Virus record (IMG/VR): IMGVR_UViG_3300037070_004746
Location: 1-22,566 of that record
Length of the DNA stretch: 22,566 bases
DNA from: a virus
Strand: one strand, 5' to 3'
Part shown: piece by piece, positions 1 through 6,228 of the stretch
How the letters are laid out: each line of letters opens with the position of its first letter
Position numbering within the stretch: the stretch's first letter is position 1
Program-made: the position numbers and the translations under genes
The notes under the pieces: generated by a model
Told to the model about the DNA's origin: nothing
What the model saw: the letters and a program-made list of their open reading frames with translations, nothing else
Database searches by the model: none

Positions 1-30
1 AGAGGGCGCCGGGTGGAGGGGCGGTCGGGG

Positions 31-130
31 GCGCAAGATTGTTACGTCCCCCCCCCCTTTCGGCGCAACATTATTACGCCTCGGCGCACGATTGTTGCGT
101 GTGTCAGCCGTTTCACGCAACATTATTACG
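31..130. repeat. Four phased 16-bp direct repeats (cosB-like candidate)
   Basis: Four copies of a 16-bp element with consensus GCGCAASATTRTTACG lie at 31-46, 63-78, 84-99 and 115-130. The second and fourth copies differ only at their first base. Start-to-start distances are 32, 21 and 31 bp, close to 3, 2 and 3 helical turns, which suggests protein bound to one face of the DNA. A run of ten C (48-57) lies between copies one and two. The last copy overlaps the stop codon of the HNH gene. In many phages the HNH gene sits beside cos and the terminase genes, and lambda cosB also uses 16-bp repeats, so a terminase-binding site is a reasonable inference. Another DNA-binding protein remains possible. 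Confidence 0.6.
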
Positions 131-485
131 CGCCGCGACCCCTTGGCCAGCCCATACCCCTCTCTGCCGCCTGCTTGACGCTGTCGTGGCAGCCCTTGCA
201 GACGCATTGAAGGTTGGCTTCATCCCAGAACAGGCGAGCATTGCCTCGATGTGGAGCCTTATGGTCGGCCACTGCCTCGCCCTTGCGGGTGATGCGATGG
301 CATAGCTGGCAGGTGAACAGGTCACGCACCCACACCCTCCAGCGCAGGCGCTTCCATCGGGCCGAGCCGTACCACACACGCCACGGTTCTGCGCCATAGC
401 GGTACTGGTTGCGCTGCTGCTCATCGCCACCGGCATAGCCAAGGCGAGGTGCAAGCGTTGAGAGTTGGGGTTTCAGGTTCTGCAT
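126..485 (-). CDS. HNH endonuclease
   Basis: This 119-residue protein carries a recognisable HNH fold: a first zinc knuckle C59-x2-C62, the D74-H75-K76 segment with the catalytic histidine, N91, and a second knuckle C96-x2-C99 followed by H100. The N-terminus with L..L.PRL spacing is typical of phage HNH proteins. In known HK97-like phages such enzymes act with terminase during cleavage at cos. It is the last gene of the left minus-strand block, and the repeats beyond its stop fit a packaging locus. The ATG has no clear Shine-Dalgarno sequence and lies directly after a terminator-like hairpin. Terminase itself would lie outside the window, so the packaging role is inferred from family and position. 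Confidence 0.9.
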   Translation of the reverse strand: MQNLKPQLSTLAPRLGYAGGDEQQRNQYRYGAEPWRVWYGSARWKRLRWRVWVRDLFTCQLCHRITRKGEAVADHKAPHRGNARLFWDEANLQCVCKGCHDSVKQAAERGMGWPRGRGA

Positions 486-512
486 ACAACAAAGCCCGGC
501 ACTGGCCGGGCT
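486..512 (-). terminator. Terminator-like hairpin before the HNH gene
   Basis: A perfect 8-bp stem (493-500 with 505-512, arm AGCCCGGC) with a 4-base loop is followed on the minus strand by TTTGTTGT and then at once by the ATG at 485. This looks like an intrinsic terminator placed between the preceding gene and the HNH gene. It could be a site of late antitermination or could control translation of the HNH gene. Confidence 0.55.
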
Positions 513-546
513 GGTGGGTGGGTTTCGCAGTTCCCCACTTAAGCGC

Positions 547-1053
547 TTATGCTCTCAGATGGTTACCGATGTCAACCCTACGGTGCATGTAGCCCCATAT
601 CCATGCCAGTTCATCCAAGGAAGCCCTCAGATTGTCTGCTGCGGTGAGCCTTTGCCGTTTCACGGGAAACATCTCTGGCAACGACTTGCCATAGCCACAA
701 ACAGCAACAAGCAGCATGTAGTTGCGCAACCCAAGCTGCTCCCGACAGCGCCTCATTTCCCGTCCTGCATCCACGACATCGTCGGGAATGGATGGCTGGC
801 GACGGATATCGACATATTCGTGTAAGCCATTGCGGCGGATTTCATGCATGGTTTCCCATGCGTGGCAGAACTGTATGGCCGCACGAAACTGGTGATCGTT
901 CAGAAGTTTGCGATGGCGCAGATTTATGATCGCCGATTCGCCGCGATTGACGAAAGCCCGCACCTTCCTGGGATTGCCGGCGCCTTCCGGATGATCGGTG
1001 GAAAAGAACGGGTTATCGACCTCGGTTTCGGCCAGTTCCAGCTTGCGGTTCAT
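547..1053 (-). CDS. Uncharacterised phage protein, possible late regulator (DUF6456-like)
   Basis: A 168-residue protein of no certain family. The C-terminal half (roughly residues 95-160) contains a helical stretch with GREMRRCREQLG, then VCGYGKSL, then a final helix ending in LAWIWGY. It recalls the alphaproteobacterial DUF6456 regulator-like domain, but the resemblance was judged by eye only. Its ATG overlaps the endolysin stop (ATGA), so the two are coupled. The position between endolysin and the HNH/packaging end, upstream of a terminator-like hairpin, is where lambdoid phages often have late regulators. A role in late transcription is therefore a guess from context. No signal peptide or membrane segment is visible. 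Confidence 0.75.
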   Translation of the reverse strand: MNRKLELAETEVDNPFFSTDHPEGAGNPRKVRAFVNRGESAIINLRHRKLLNDHQFRAAIQFCHAWETMHEIRRNGLHEYVDIRRQPSIPDDVVDAGREMRRCREQLGLRNYMLLVAVCGYGKSLPEMFPVKRQRLTAADNLRASLDELAWIWGYMHRRVDIGNHLRA

Positions 1054-1739
1054 CCGACCAATATCACTCCGTTGAGCGCCACCGATACGCTGACACCGGG
1101 CGACGCCTGGATGTTGAGGTGGACGCTGTTGACCTCGGTCGGCAGCACTGGTTCAGCCGCTTCGGCAGCCGCCTGCAATGCGGCCAGGAAGTCGTAATGG
1201 ATATCCGCGATCTTCTTTCCGTTCTTGCTGACGTCGTTGTTGATGATGGCCCTTGCCGCAACCGGATCGTTGATGTGGCTGGAGAAGTAGCGCTTGAGGG
1301 CTTTGCCCGTAAACCAGCCCTCGCTCATCCCGTAGAACATCACGTCGGCGCTGATTTTCGGATCGAGCGCCTTGACCGGATGCCACACCAAGTCGTCGTC
1401 GCCGGTCAGCCCGAGCTTGGTCGTGGCCTCGGCGTAGTTGTCCCTCCAGGTCAGTTGCACATCGCCGCGGCCATAGTAGGTCTGCCTAGTCTCGGGATCC
1501 GGCTTCCCGTAACTGTGGCCCTTGCCTTTCCCGATCTCCTCGATCGGCCACATGGTGCGCGCCGTCTCCCAGTAGGAGGTTGCAAAACAGTATGCCAACC
1601 AGCGCAGATCGTCCGACAGCGGGTGGTCTTCCCATTGGTCCAATTTGTAGTTCATGCCGTCGACTTGGCGCTGCTTCAGCGAACCGAACAGCGAATTGCG
1701 AACGGCATCGAAGAACACCTTGCGATCGAACATCGGCAT
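1050..1739 (-). CDS. Endolysin, GH19 chitinase/lysozyme type
   Basis: This 229-residue protein probably cleaves the glycan strands of peptidoglycan at host lysis. The region around residues 50-100 matches the GH19 lysozyme/chitinase core: YWETARTM with a candidate catalytic E58, PIEEIG with E67/E68, a YG turn, and YYGRGDVQLTW at residues 88-98. The remaining sequence to about residue 205 fits the helical GH19 domain, and a short beta-rich tail follows. No signal peptide is visible, so export would need a holin. A longer reading frame extends upstream, but the ATG at 1739 overlaps the stop of the fibre gene (TGATG) and is preferred. It is far in the window from the small membrane proteins at 14.6-16.3 kb, so the lysis functions seem split. 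Confidence 0.85.
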   Translation of the reverse strand: MPMFDRKVFFDAVRNSLFGSLKQRQVDGMNYKLDQWEDHPLSDDLRWLAYCFATSYWETARTMWPIEEIGKGKGHSYGKPDPETRQTYYGRGDVQLTWRDNYAEATTKLGLTGDDDLVWHPVKALDPKISADVMFYGMSEGWFTGKALKRYFSSHINDPVAARAIINNDVSKNGKKIADIHYDFLAALQAAAEAAEPVLPTEVNSVHLNIQASPGVSVSVALNGVILVG

Positions 1740-2884
1740 CAGGTGGTATCCACCCACACGTCGTTGACGGCCGGCGATGAGGGCGCGCTGGACGCCACGG
1801 TCATCTTGGGGATTGCCGTCCAATTTCCGCTGGCGCGCGCATAGCGCTGGCCATCCGTAGGCGCCTCGCCGATCGGGCTTGAAACACTTGCCCCTTCGCG
1901 GGAAACGATGATACGCGCCGCACCGATTGCAGTGCCGCCAGCCCGCCAGGTGACAGGCATCGTCGCATACGTGCCGCTGTCGGTGTAGGCGGCGTTCAGT
2001 TCATAGAGCTGCCATTTGGATGCGTCGTCGCGATCCTGGAAATAGAACGTGTCGCCAACCTTCACCCGCTGCGCAAAGTAGGTCTTGATGTCGACGCCTT
2101 CGTAATTCGTGTAGTTGATCCAGATGGTGGTGACGGCTGATGGCGTCGCGTTGTTGGCACGCACCGTGCCAGACGATGGCGGCGCCGATGTCGTGGCGTT
2201 GAGCATGTATTCATGCACTGCCGATGAAGTGAACGCCACCACCTCGACCCAGCCGCCATCGCGGCGGGCGTATTGTTTGGTGTCAACCGGTGCATCGGGA
2301 AATGTGACGCCGGCTGGTCCTGTCGCACCCGTCGCTCCGGTCGGCCCTGTCGGCCCGGTTGCACCGGTATCGCCCTTCGGTCCTGTCGCGCCGTTATTGC
2401 CGGGAATGCCCTGAATGCCTTGCGGCCCGGTTGCGCCGTCATCACCATCCGCTCCAGCCGGTCCTGTTGGTCCTGGTGCGCCATCGGCTCCAGCGGGACC
2501 AGGTGCGCCATCCGTTCCATCCGTTCCAGCGGGTCCAGGATCGCCCTGCGGCCCTTCCGGCCCTATTTCGCCGGGAGTGCCTGCTGGTCCCTGCGGCCCT
2601 GCTGGTCCGGGCGGGCCTTGTGTGCCGTCGCCCTCGCCGCTCGAGGAAGCGCCGCCGCCGCCGCCGGGACTGAATGCTTCCCACTTGCGATTGCGCCGCG
2701 CATACAGCGTCCCGTCCTTCGGCACGTCCGCCACCAGCGGCTTGCCCTTGACGGTGAGCTTGCCGGCAACATCGTCGAACACCAGGTCTTCCGAACCGGC
2801 GAGACGGCTGCCGCCGTCCCATACCGCGACCTGGCCGATCTGGCCCTTGCCGTCCACCGCGCGCTTTTTCAGGATCTGGTCCAT
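1739..2884 (-). CDS. Tail fibre protein with collagen-like repeat
   Basis: A 381-residue structural protein. Residues 1-75 form an N-terminal attachment-like region. Residues 87-192 have glycine at every third position without interruption (36 glycines), a collagen-like triple-helix segment rich in GPAG, GATG and GPQG. The C-terminal part carries a beta-rich tip. A YAR..x.W motif occurs three times (around residues 61, 206 and near the end). The last 20 residues, ending [17 protein letters not shown], closely match the end of the 106-residue protein at 17114-17434. Collagen-like triplets are well known in phage fibres, where they make rigid trimeric shafts. It lies between early-type genes and the endolysin, away from the main tail block, as if acquired separately. 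Confidence 0.88.
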   Translation of the reverse strand: MDQILKKRAVDGKGQIGQVAVWDGGSRLAGSEDLVFDDVAGKLTVKGKPLVADVPKDGTLYARRNRKWEAFSPGGGGGASSSGEGDGTQGPPGPAGPQGPAGTPGEIGPEGPQGDPGPAGTDGTDGAPGPAGADGAPGPTGPAGADGDDGATGPQGIQGIPGNNGATGPKGDTGATGPTGPTGATGATGPAGVTFPDAPVDTKQYARRDGGWVEVVAFTSSAVHEYMLNATTSAPPSSGTVRANNATPSAVTTIWINYTNYEGVDIKTYFAQRVKVGDTFYFQDRDDASKWQLYELNAAYTDSGTYATMPVTWRAGGTAIGAARIIVSREGASVSSPIGEAPTDGQRYARASGNWTAIPKMTVASSAPSSPAVNDVWVDTT

Positions 2885-2885
2885 A

Positions 2886-3068
2886 TCAAAACCCGTTGTC
2901 GTCTAACCCCGTCCAGTCAGGTGCATGCTTGCGCGACCTCCTGGCGCCGGACCTCTCCAACGGCTCGGCGCCAGCTTTGGCTTTCGAGTTCCGTTCTTGC
3001 TGCGGCGGGTGCTCGGTATGATCGTGCGGCTTGACCAACCACCACAGCGCATCCCAGAACCATTTCAC
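2886..3068 (-). CDS. Small uncharacterised protein, Trp-rich N-terminus
   Basis: A 60-residue protein read from a GTG at 3068. It starts [14 protein letters not shown] and continues as a polar, basic chain to WTGLDDNGF. The GTG overlaps the stop of the upstream 38-residue gene (GTGA), which decides the start. A longer frame reaching 3302 is open but runs through two other coupled genes and is unlikely. The aromatic N-terminus could be a short amphipathic or membrane-associating segment. No family is recognised. Confidence 0.55.
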   Translation of the reverse strand: MKWFWDALWWLVKPHDHTEHPPQQERNSKAKAGAEPLERSGARRSRKHAPDWTGLDDNGF

Positions 3069-3181
3069 TTCGCCCCCACCTTCGACAGCGTGATGCGCTC
3101 CTTGCGGTTGGCGAGCGCGGTCTGGTTGCCGGGAAGGTGCGGCTTGCGCTTGAGCGGGACTGTTGCCGGCTTCTTGCTCAT
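3065..3181 (-). CDS. Very small basic protein (38 residues)
   Basis: The ATG at 3181 overlaps the previous stop (ATGA) and the TGA at 3067-3065 overlaps the next GTG start (GTGA). The product starts MSKKPATVPLKRKPHL and ends ITLSKVGAK, so it is lysine- and arginine-rich. Coupling at both ends is the main evidence that it is translated. It resembles the short basic peptides often found in phage operons, whose function is unknown. Confidence 0.5.
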   Translation of the reverse strand: MSKKPATVPLKRKPHLPGNQTALANRKERITLSKVGAK

Positions 3182-3444
3182 GGCGTGTCGTCTTCGTCCT
3201 CCGCATGTTCGGCCGCTTCCGCTTCGGCGCCCTCGCTGGTGAGCTGGGTGGTGTGCGCCTGAAGCGCCGCAATGACGTCGACCAGCGAAACGCCGGCTTC
3301 ACGTGCGGCGTCGGTCAGTTCCTGTAGTTCCTGTTCGAAGTCCATGGTGTGGCCTCTCCTGTCCTGGAAATAGCTGATCCAATACGCGGCTAAACCTAAC
3401 ACCAATGCGCCGGCCGGCATAATGAGCAGCGCAAGCCAGATCAC
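3178..3444 (-). CDS. Small membrane protein with acidic tail, possible dual start
   Basis: Read from the GTG at 3444, whose GTGA overlaps the stop of the PP-loop gene, the product has 88 residues. A hydrophobic helix (IWLALLIMPAGALVLGLAAYW) is followed by a helical region and a strongly acidic C-terminus ending AEDEDDTP. An ATG further upstream at 3465 is also in frame. An internal ATG at 3345 has a strong Shine-Dalgarno (AGGAGAGG, 7 bases away) and would give a soluble 54-residue acidic protein without the membrane helix. Either two products are made from one frame or the soluble form is the real gene. The family is not recognised. Confidence 0.6.
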   Translation of the reverse strand: MIWLALLIMPAGALVLGLAAYWISYFQDRRGHTMDFEQELQELTDAAREAGVSLVDVIAALQAHTTQLTSEGAEAEAAEHAEDEDDTP

Positions 3445-4220
3445 ACGCCACACATGCCTTCGCATTCGTTCAAAAACAGGTTGAGCTGGCCGCGATCTTC
3501 GGCCGTCGACAGATCAACCTGGTCGAGCGGCTTCAGCGACCGGTGCATGTATTGCTCGCCGCGAAAGCCGGGCTGCAAGCGGATCGCCCGATCGACCTCG
3601 ACCGCGTCAGCGAACTCTTCCGGCGTAAGAGCGCGCCACTGTTCGTCGCTATGGTACGGGCATCCGATGCAGGACGACTTCGGCGGCGTTGGATAGCGGC
3701 GCGATTCCATCCATTCAAGGCACTGCCGCCGACTGATCCAGCGATCGATCAGCGGCCAGCGGTTGGTGATGTACTGCACCCGGCTGTCCTTCATGCGGTA
3801 GGCTTCATCGGACGAAATGCCGATCCACAATTCGCAGCCGCTTTTTGGCCTCCCACCGAGCAGTTCAACGACCTTCCGCTGGATCGGTCTCAGCTTGTAT
3901 TCCTTGGTGCATTGACGCAGCCCCATGCCCTTTTTGCCGCGTGGTGAGATGCTGTACCACGGCACGGCAGCTACACGGCTGGCTGTATTGCCGCGAGCCA
4001 TCGCATCGGCGCGCAAATCGCCGGCCGAGACGACATGCACCGGAAACGGCAGCATTTCACGAAGCGCATTGAGGTGATCGTAGACGGCCTTCGGCTCCCA
4101 GCCCGTGTCGGCGAAGATCGCACAGTCGGGCATCGGCGTGATCTCGCCATGCGCGGCCATGAGCGCCATGGTGGTCGACTGCACGCCAGCCCCCAGCGAG
4201 ATCACCGTGAGCTTGGTCAT
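3441..4220 (-). CDS. PP-loop ATPase, PAPS reductase-like family protein
   Basis: A 259-residue protein of the PAPS reductase/ATP pyrophosphatase superfamily. The PP-loop is SLGAGVQSTT at residues 8-17. FADTGWEP (residues 36-43) is the next conserved strand. Cysteines at 104 (CTKEYK), 129, 167 and the pair C184-x2-C187 followed by PYH could bind a metal or an Fe-S cluster or carry sulfur. The family adenylates or reduces sulfur-containing substrates. Phage members have no settled function, and sulfur modification of nucleic acid, as in DndC, is one possibility. A longer upstream frame exists, but the ATG at 4220 overlaps the previous stop (ATGA) and fits the family's N-terminus. Length agrees with phage homologues. 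Confidence 0.88.
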   Translation of the reverse strand: MTKLTVISLGAGVQSTTMALMAAHGEITPMPDCAIFADTGWEPKAVYDHLNALREMLPFPVHVVSAGDLRADAMARGNTASRVAAVPWYSISPRGKKGMGLRQCTKEYKLRPIQRKVVELLGGRPKSGCELWIGISSDEAYRMKDSRVQYITNRWPLIDRWISRRQCLEWMESRRYPTPPKSSCIGCPYHSDEQWRALTPEEFADAVEVDRAIRLQPGFRGEQYMHRSLKPLDQVDLSTAEDRGQLNLFLNECEGMCGV

Positions 4221-4486
4221 TGCTCGCCGCGCATGATCTCGAGCCGGCGTTCCATGTCGGCCAGCCTTGCCATGTCGCGCTCGTGCACATGGTCGAGCTT
4301 GACCAGTTCGTCGCGGATCGCGGCACGCTGCCGGCGCCATGCAGTATCAATCTCGATCGCCTTGTTGCGCACCATGCTCAAGACGCTGGCGGCCTTGTCG
4401 ACATAGGCGCGCACTTCGTCGCGATCGGTGCGGTGCGCTTCGAGGTTGGCGAGCGATGCGGCCATTGAGCGGGCTGGTTCGGTCAT
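4217..4486 (-). CDS. Coiled-coil protein of unknown function
   Basis: An 89-residue, highly charged protein that is likely to be almost entirely alpha-helical, with heptad-like spacing from about residue 20 to the end (ELVKLDHVHERDMARLADME). There is no membrane segment or cysteine. Its ATG at 4486 overlaps the stop of the gene before it, and its TGA overlaps the ATG of the PP-loop gene, so it is co-translated with that enzyme and may be its partner. No family is recognised. Confidence 0.7.
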   Translation of the reverse strand: MTEPARSMAASLANLEAHRTDRDEVRAYVDKAASVLSMVRNKAIEIDTAWRRQRAAIRDELVKLDHVHERDMARLADMERRLEIMRGEQ

Positions 4487-4662
4487 GCTGGTTTCCTTCT
4501 GGGTTTGCGTTCACGTTCGGCGAGGATCCGCGCCTTTGCCTTCAGCGCCTTTTTGAGCGCCGGGCTTATCTTCAGCGGCTCGCTTAGGTGCGGCAGTTTT
4601 GCGCGCACCGCGGCGATGTCTTCCGGGCTGAGTTCCATTGCCGGGTTTGGCGGTTTTGCCAT
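4483..4662 (-). CDS. Small basic protein overlapping the replication gene
   Basis: A 59-residue product starting MAKPPNPAMELSPEDIAAV and ending in a lysine/arginine-rich tail (RERKPRRKPA). The middle, PEDIAAVRAKLPHLSEPLK, reads like a real folded helical protein. It overlaps the 3' end of the DUF1376 gene by 152 bases in another frame, an unusually long overlap. Its TGA overlaps the next ATG (ATGA), which supports translation. Neither the ATG at 4662 nor the one at 4638 has a clear ribosome-binding site. The frame stays open upstream to 4800, so a frameshift out of the DUF1376 frame is an alternative way to express it. Confidence 0.5.
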   Translation of the reverse strand: MAKPPNPAMELSPEDIAAVRAKLPHLSEPLKISPALKKALKAKARILAERERKPRRKPA

Positions 4663-5275
4663 TGGGGTAAACTTTCGCGAGCAGTGTCGACGGTGGCGGC
4701 CACGGCTTGTCCGGAGGTGGTGCCCCACCTTTCGCAATAGGTGGCTGCGGCGAGCGGCCCTCAAGGCCGAGCGAGCCAGCAGACGCCGGTGCGCTTCCAT
4801 TTCCGGTTGTGCTCGCGTGGAAGCTAGGCGCTAAGGAAGAAAGGTTATTATTACTATCTAGATTCTGGTCGCGATCGCGCGCGTGAGGGCGCGCACGCGT
4901 AGTATTCGTTGACTTTTTTGGTGTTCCAGAGGGGTAGCTACTAGGGTAGCTACTAGGGTAGCTACTAGGGTAGCTACTACCCTCCAACAAGTTAAATTCC
5001 TTGTCGGCGCGGCCGTTGTGCAGGTTGCCCTCGCTGTCTGTGGATAGCTTGTGGATATCTATCAGCCGTTGCACCCGCTTGGCGGCGTCCGGTGCCTTCT
5101 GGCAACGCAGCAGCAGATGCCGCAGCACATAGGGATCATTCGGCACCTTGCCGCCCTGGTCATAGATGAAGGCCAGCAGCCGGATATAGTCGCCGGTTTC
5201 GCCTGGCGTCATGAAGCGCGTGCCGTCCAGGAAGTTGCTGGGATAGAACTTGAACCAGCTGCCCGCGCGCGTCAT
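4511..5275 (-). CDS. DUF1376-type replication protein (lambda O-like position)
   Basis: A 254-residue protein. Residues 1-95 match the DUF1376 N-terminal domain: FKFYPSNFLDGTRFMTPGETGDYIRLLAF, then DQGGKVPNDP and a helical segment. This winged-helix-like domain is common in phage replication genes. Residues about 100-115 are four SSYP repeats encoded by a 12-bp tandem array. The rest is low-complexity and basic, probably disordered, ending GKGADPRRT. The ATG at 5275 overlaps the VRR-NUC stop (ATGA). It is the second gene after the Cro-like gene, the place of O in lambda, so initiation of phage replication is likely. The repeats, AT-rich stretches and DnaA-like boxes inside the gene suggest that it also contains the origin. 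Confidence 0.75.
   Translation of the reverse strand: MTRAGSWFKFYPSNFLDGTRFMTPGETGDYIRLLAFIYDQGGKVPNDPYVLRHLLLRCQKAPDAAKRVQRLIDIHKLSTDSEGNLHNGRADKEFNLLEGSSYPSSYPSSYPSSYPSGTPKKSTNTTRARPHARDRDQNLDSNNNLSSLAPSFHASTTGNGSAPASAGSLGLEGRSPQPPIAKGGAPPPDKPWPPPSTLLAKVYPNGKTAKPGNGTQPGRHRRGARKTAAPKRAAEDKPGAQKGAEGKGADPRRT
4829..4866. other. AT-rich stretch inside the replication gene
   Basis: A notably AT-rich run (GGTTATTATTACTATCTAGA and flanks) within otherwise GC-rich coding DNA, about 65 bp from the 12-bp repeats. A second AT-rich run with six consecutive T lies at 4902-4922. These could be unwinding elements of an origin. This rests on base composition only. Confidence 0.35.
4932..4979. repeat. Four perfect 12-bp tandem repeats (iteron candidate)
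   Basis: Four identical head-to-tail copies of GGGTAGCTACTA, each with the 8-bp palindrome GTAGCTAC at its centre. They encode SSYP four times on the minus strand, so the reading frame is kept. A repeat array inside the putative initiator gene resembles the lambda origin inside gene O. Alternatively it is a simple coding minisatellite. Confidence 0.85.
5039..5058. promoter_or_regulatory. Pair of DnaA-box-like sites
   Basis: On the minus strand CTATCCACA (5047-5039) and ATATCCACA (5058-5050) each resemble the DnaA box TTATCCACA with one or two changes. Their starts are 11 bp apart, about one helical turn. They lie 60 bp from the tandem repeats in the same gene. Two near-matches can occur by chance, so this is weak alone. 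Confidence 0.35.
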
Positions 5276-5679
5276 GCGGCGATCCTCGCCTTGCACGCGC
5301 CCCAGAACCGCAGGATGGCCACCGCCTCGTTGAACGAGCGCGCCACCGCGCAGGTGCAGCACTCCTTTCCGCCATTGCGCTCGAAGAAAGCCTGTTGCGC
5401 CCCAGTCAGCGGCTGCTTTGCCCACTTCAGCTCAAGGAAATAGGAAAGCCCGGTCGGCGACAGGAACTGCAGGTCCGGCACGCCCGGCTTGGCGCCCATG
5501 CGCTTGAGCAATGCGCCGGTTTTCTCGGTGCGGAACTCGCCGTTGGGTATGGCGAAAAACTCCCAGCCCGGTGATAGCCCACCCTTATCGAGCAGGTCGC
5601 ACAGCGCGATCTGCATGCGGCGCTCGGCATGCACGCGCGGCGGCGGCTTCAGCAGATCGATCTGGCGCCAGGTGGTCAA
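5272..5679 (-). CDS. VRR-NUC domain nuclease
   Basis: A 135-residue protein made of one VRR-NUC (PD-(D/E)XK superfamily) domain. Conserved features are E19 near the N-terminus, NGE at 46-48, GVPD with D69, the catalytic pair E83-x-K85 in YFLELKW, and Q95-Q96. The family includes the nuclease module of FAN1 and many stand-alone phage enzymes that probably act on branched or recombining DNA. The frame starts at TTG (5679), supported by a strong GGAGGGG about 8 bases upstream. A nearby ATG at 5686 is out of frame. It is the first gene of the left operon, coupled to the replication gene, which fits a role in replication or repair intermediates. Confidence 0.88.
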   Translation of the reverse strand: MTTWRQIDLLKPPPRVHAERRMQIALCDLLDKGGLSPGWEFFAIPNGEFRTEKTGALLKRMGAKPGVPDLQFLSPTGLSYFLELKWAKQPLTGAQQAFFERNGGKECCTCAVARSFNEAVAILRFWGACKARIAA

Positions 5680-5900
5680 TGGCCATTCCCCTCCTTGCGG
5701 CGGGTTGGGTCCGGCCGCGGTTGACGTATCGAGTCAAAGGAAGGGAACGGGCATTGCCGGACGGGAGGTAGGCACCGTCCGACAACCCGTCAGCTGCAAC
5801 CGGACTCAATACATGACGGCAGCAGCAGCGACACATGTTCGGGCTAACGCAATGCTGGCCCCGCGCCGCCCGTGTGGCGCGTCGGCCCGAATGCACTAAG

Positions 5901-6155
5901 TTAAGCTGCGGAAGCAGGTGTCAGTGCGACTTCAACAGGATAGAGATCGGGGCGAAGAATGTGTCGTGAGACGCCAGAGGCTTTTTCGATCGGGATCGCT
6001 TGGTCAGCCGGAATCATCCCTCGATACTTCCACGTGGTCACATGACTACGGGTCTTGCCAATCAACTCGGCAAGCTTCGTTTCGCCGCCCACAGCTTCAC
6101 ATGCTTTTGTGAGAGCTGCACGCCGTTCGGATCGAACCGCCGCCTGCTCATCCAT
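5901..6155 (-). CDS. Cro-like/YdaS-type transcriptional regulator
   Basis: An 84-residue DNA-binding protein. A helix-turn-helix spans about residues 20-50 (VGGETKLAELIGKTRSHVTTWKYRG as its core), followed by IPADQAIPIEKASGVSRHILRPDLYP. This ending is the hallmark of the YdaS/Cro group of phage regulators. It is divergent from the CI-like gene and separated from it by three operators. The predicted -10 element lies only a few bases upstream of the ATG, and there is no convincing Shine-Dalgarno, so the message may be leaderless. By analogy with lambda it would turn down the repressor gene and commit the phage to lytic growth. Confidence 0.87.
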   Translation of the reverse strand: MDEQAAVRSERRAALTKACEAVGGETKLAELIGKTRSHVTTWKYRGMIPADQAIPIEKASGVSRHILRPDLYPVEVALTPASAA

Positions 6156-6160
6156 GTCTC

Positions 6161-6190
6161 AAATACATACAAATGTAGGCTTCCAAGTCA
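6161..6190 (-). promoter_or_regulatory. Candidate leftward early promoter
   Basis: On the minus strand TTGACT (6190-6185) is followed after 18 bp by TGTATT (6166-6161), with operator 1 in the spacer. Transcription would begin very near the ATG of the Cro-like gene at 6155. The -10 match is moderate, so the exact hexamer is uncertain. Confidence 0.5.
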
Positions 6191-6225
6191 ACACCAATGT
6201 ATGCGAAAAGCTGTCTACGTTAGTA
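6168..6225. promoter_or_regulatory. Triple operator of the CI/Cro switch
   Basis: Three sites fit TAC-N4-GTA: TACAAATGTA (6168-6177), CACCAATGTA (6192-6201, one change) and TACGTTAGTA (6216-6225). Sites 1 and 3 are followed by GGC and site 2 by TGC. Start-to-start spacing is exactly 24 bp in both intervals. The third site ends three bases before the CI-like ATG. The arrangement resembles the three-site operators of lambdoid phages, and near-identical sites recur at 9150-9180. Confidence 0.7.
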
Positions 6226-6228
6226 GGC

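Noticed and set aside
2273-3034. Glycine- and cysteine-rich plus-strand frames opposite the collagen-like gene
   Set aside because: Repetitive frames on the other strand are a by-product of the GXY repeat.
4932-4979. Four short direct repeats as a CRISPR array
   Set aside because: The 12-bp units are head-to-tail without spacers and lie inside a coding sequence; there are no cas genes.
5585-5896. 103-residue minus-strand frame between the Cro-like and VRR-NUC genes
   Set aside because: It has no ribosome-binding site, has shadow-like composition and runs into the VRR-NUC gene in another frame. The interval 5680-5900 is left without a gene; it holds only a TTGAC/GTCAA inverted repeat at 5721-5737.
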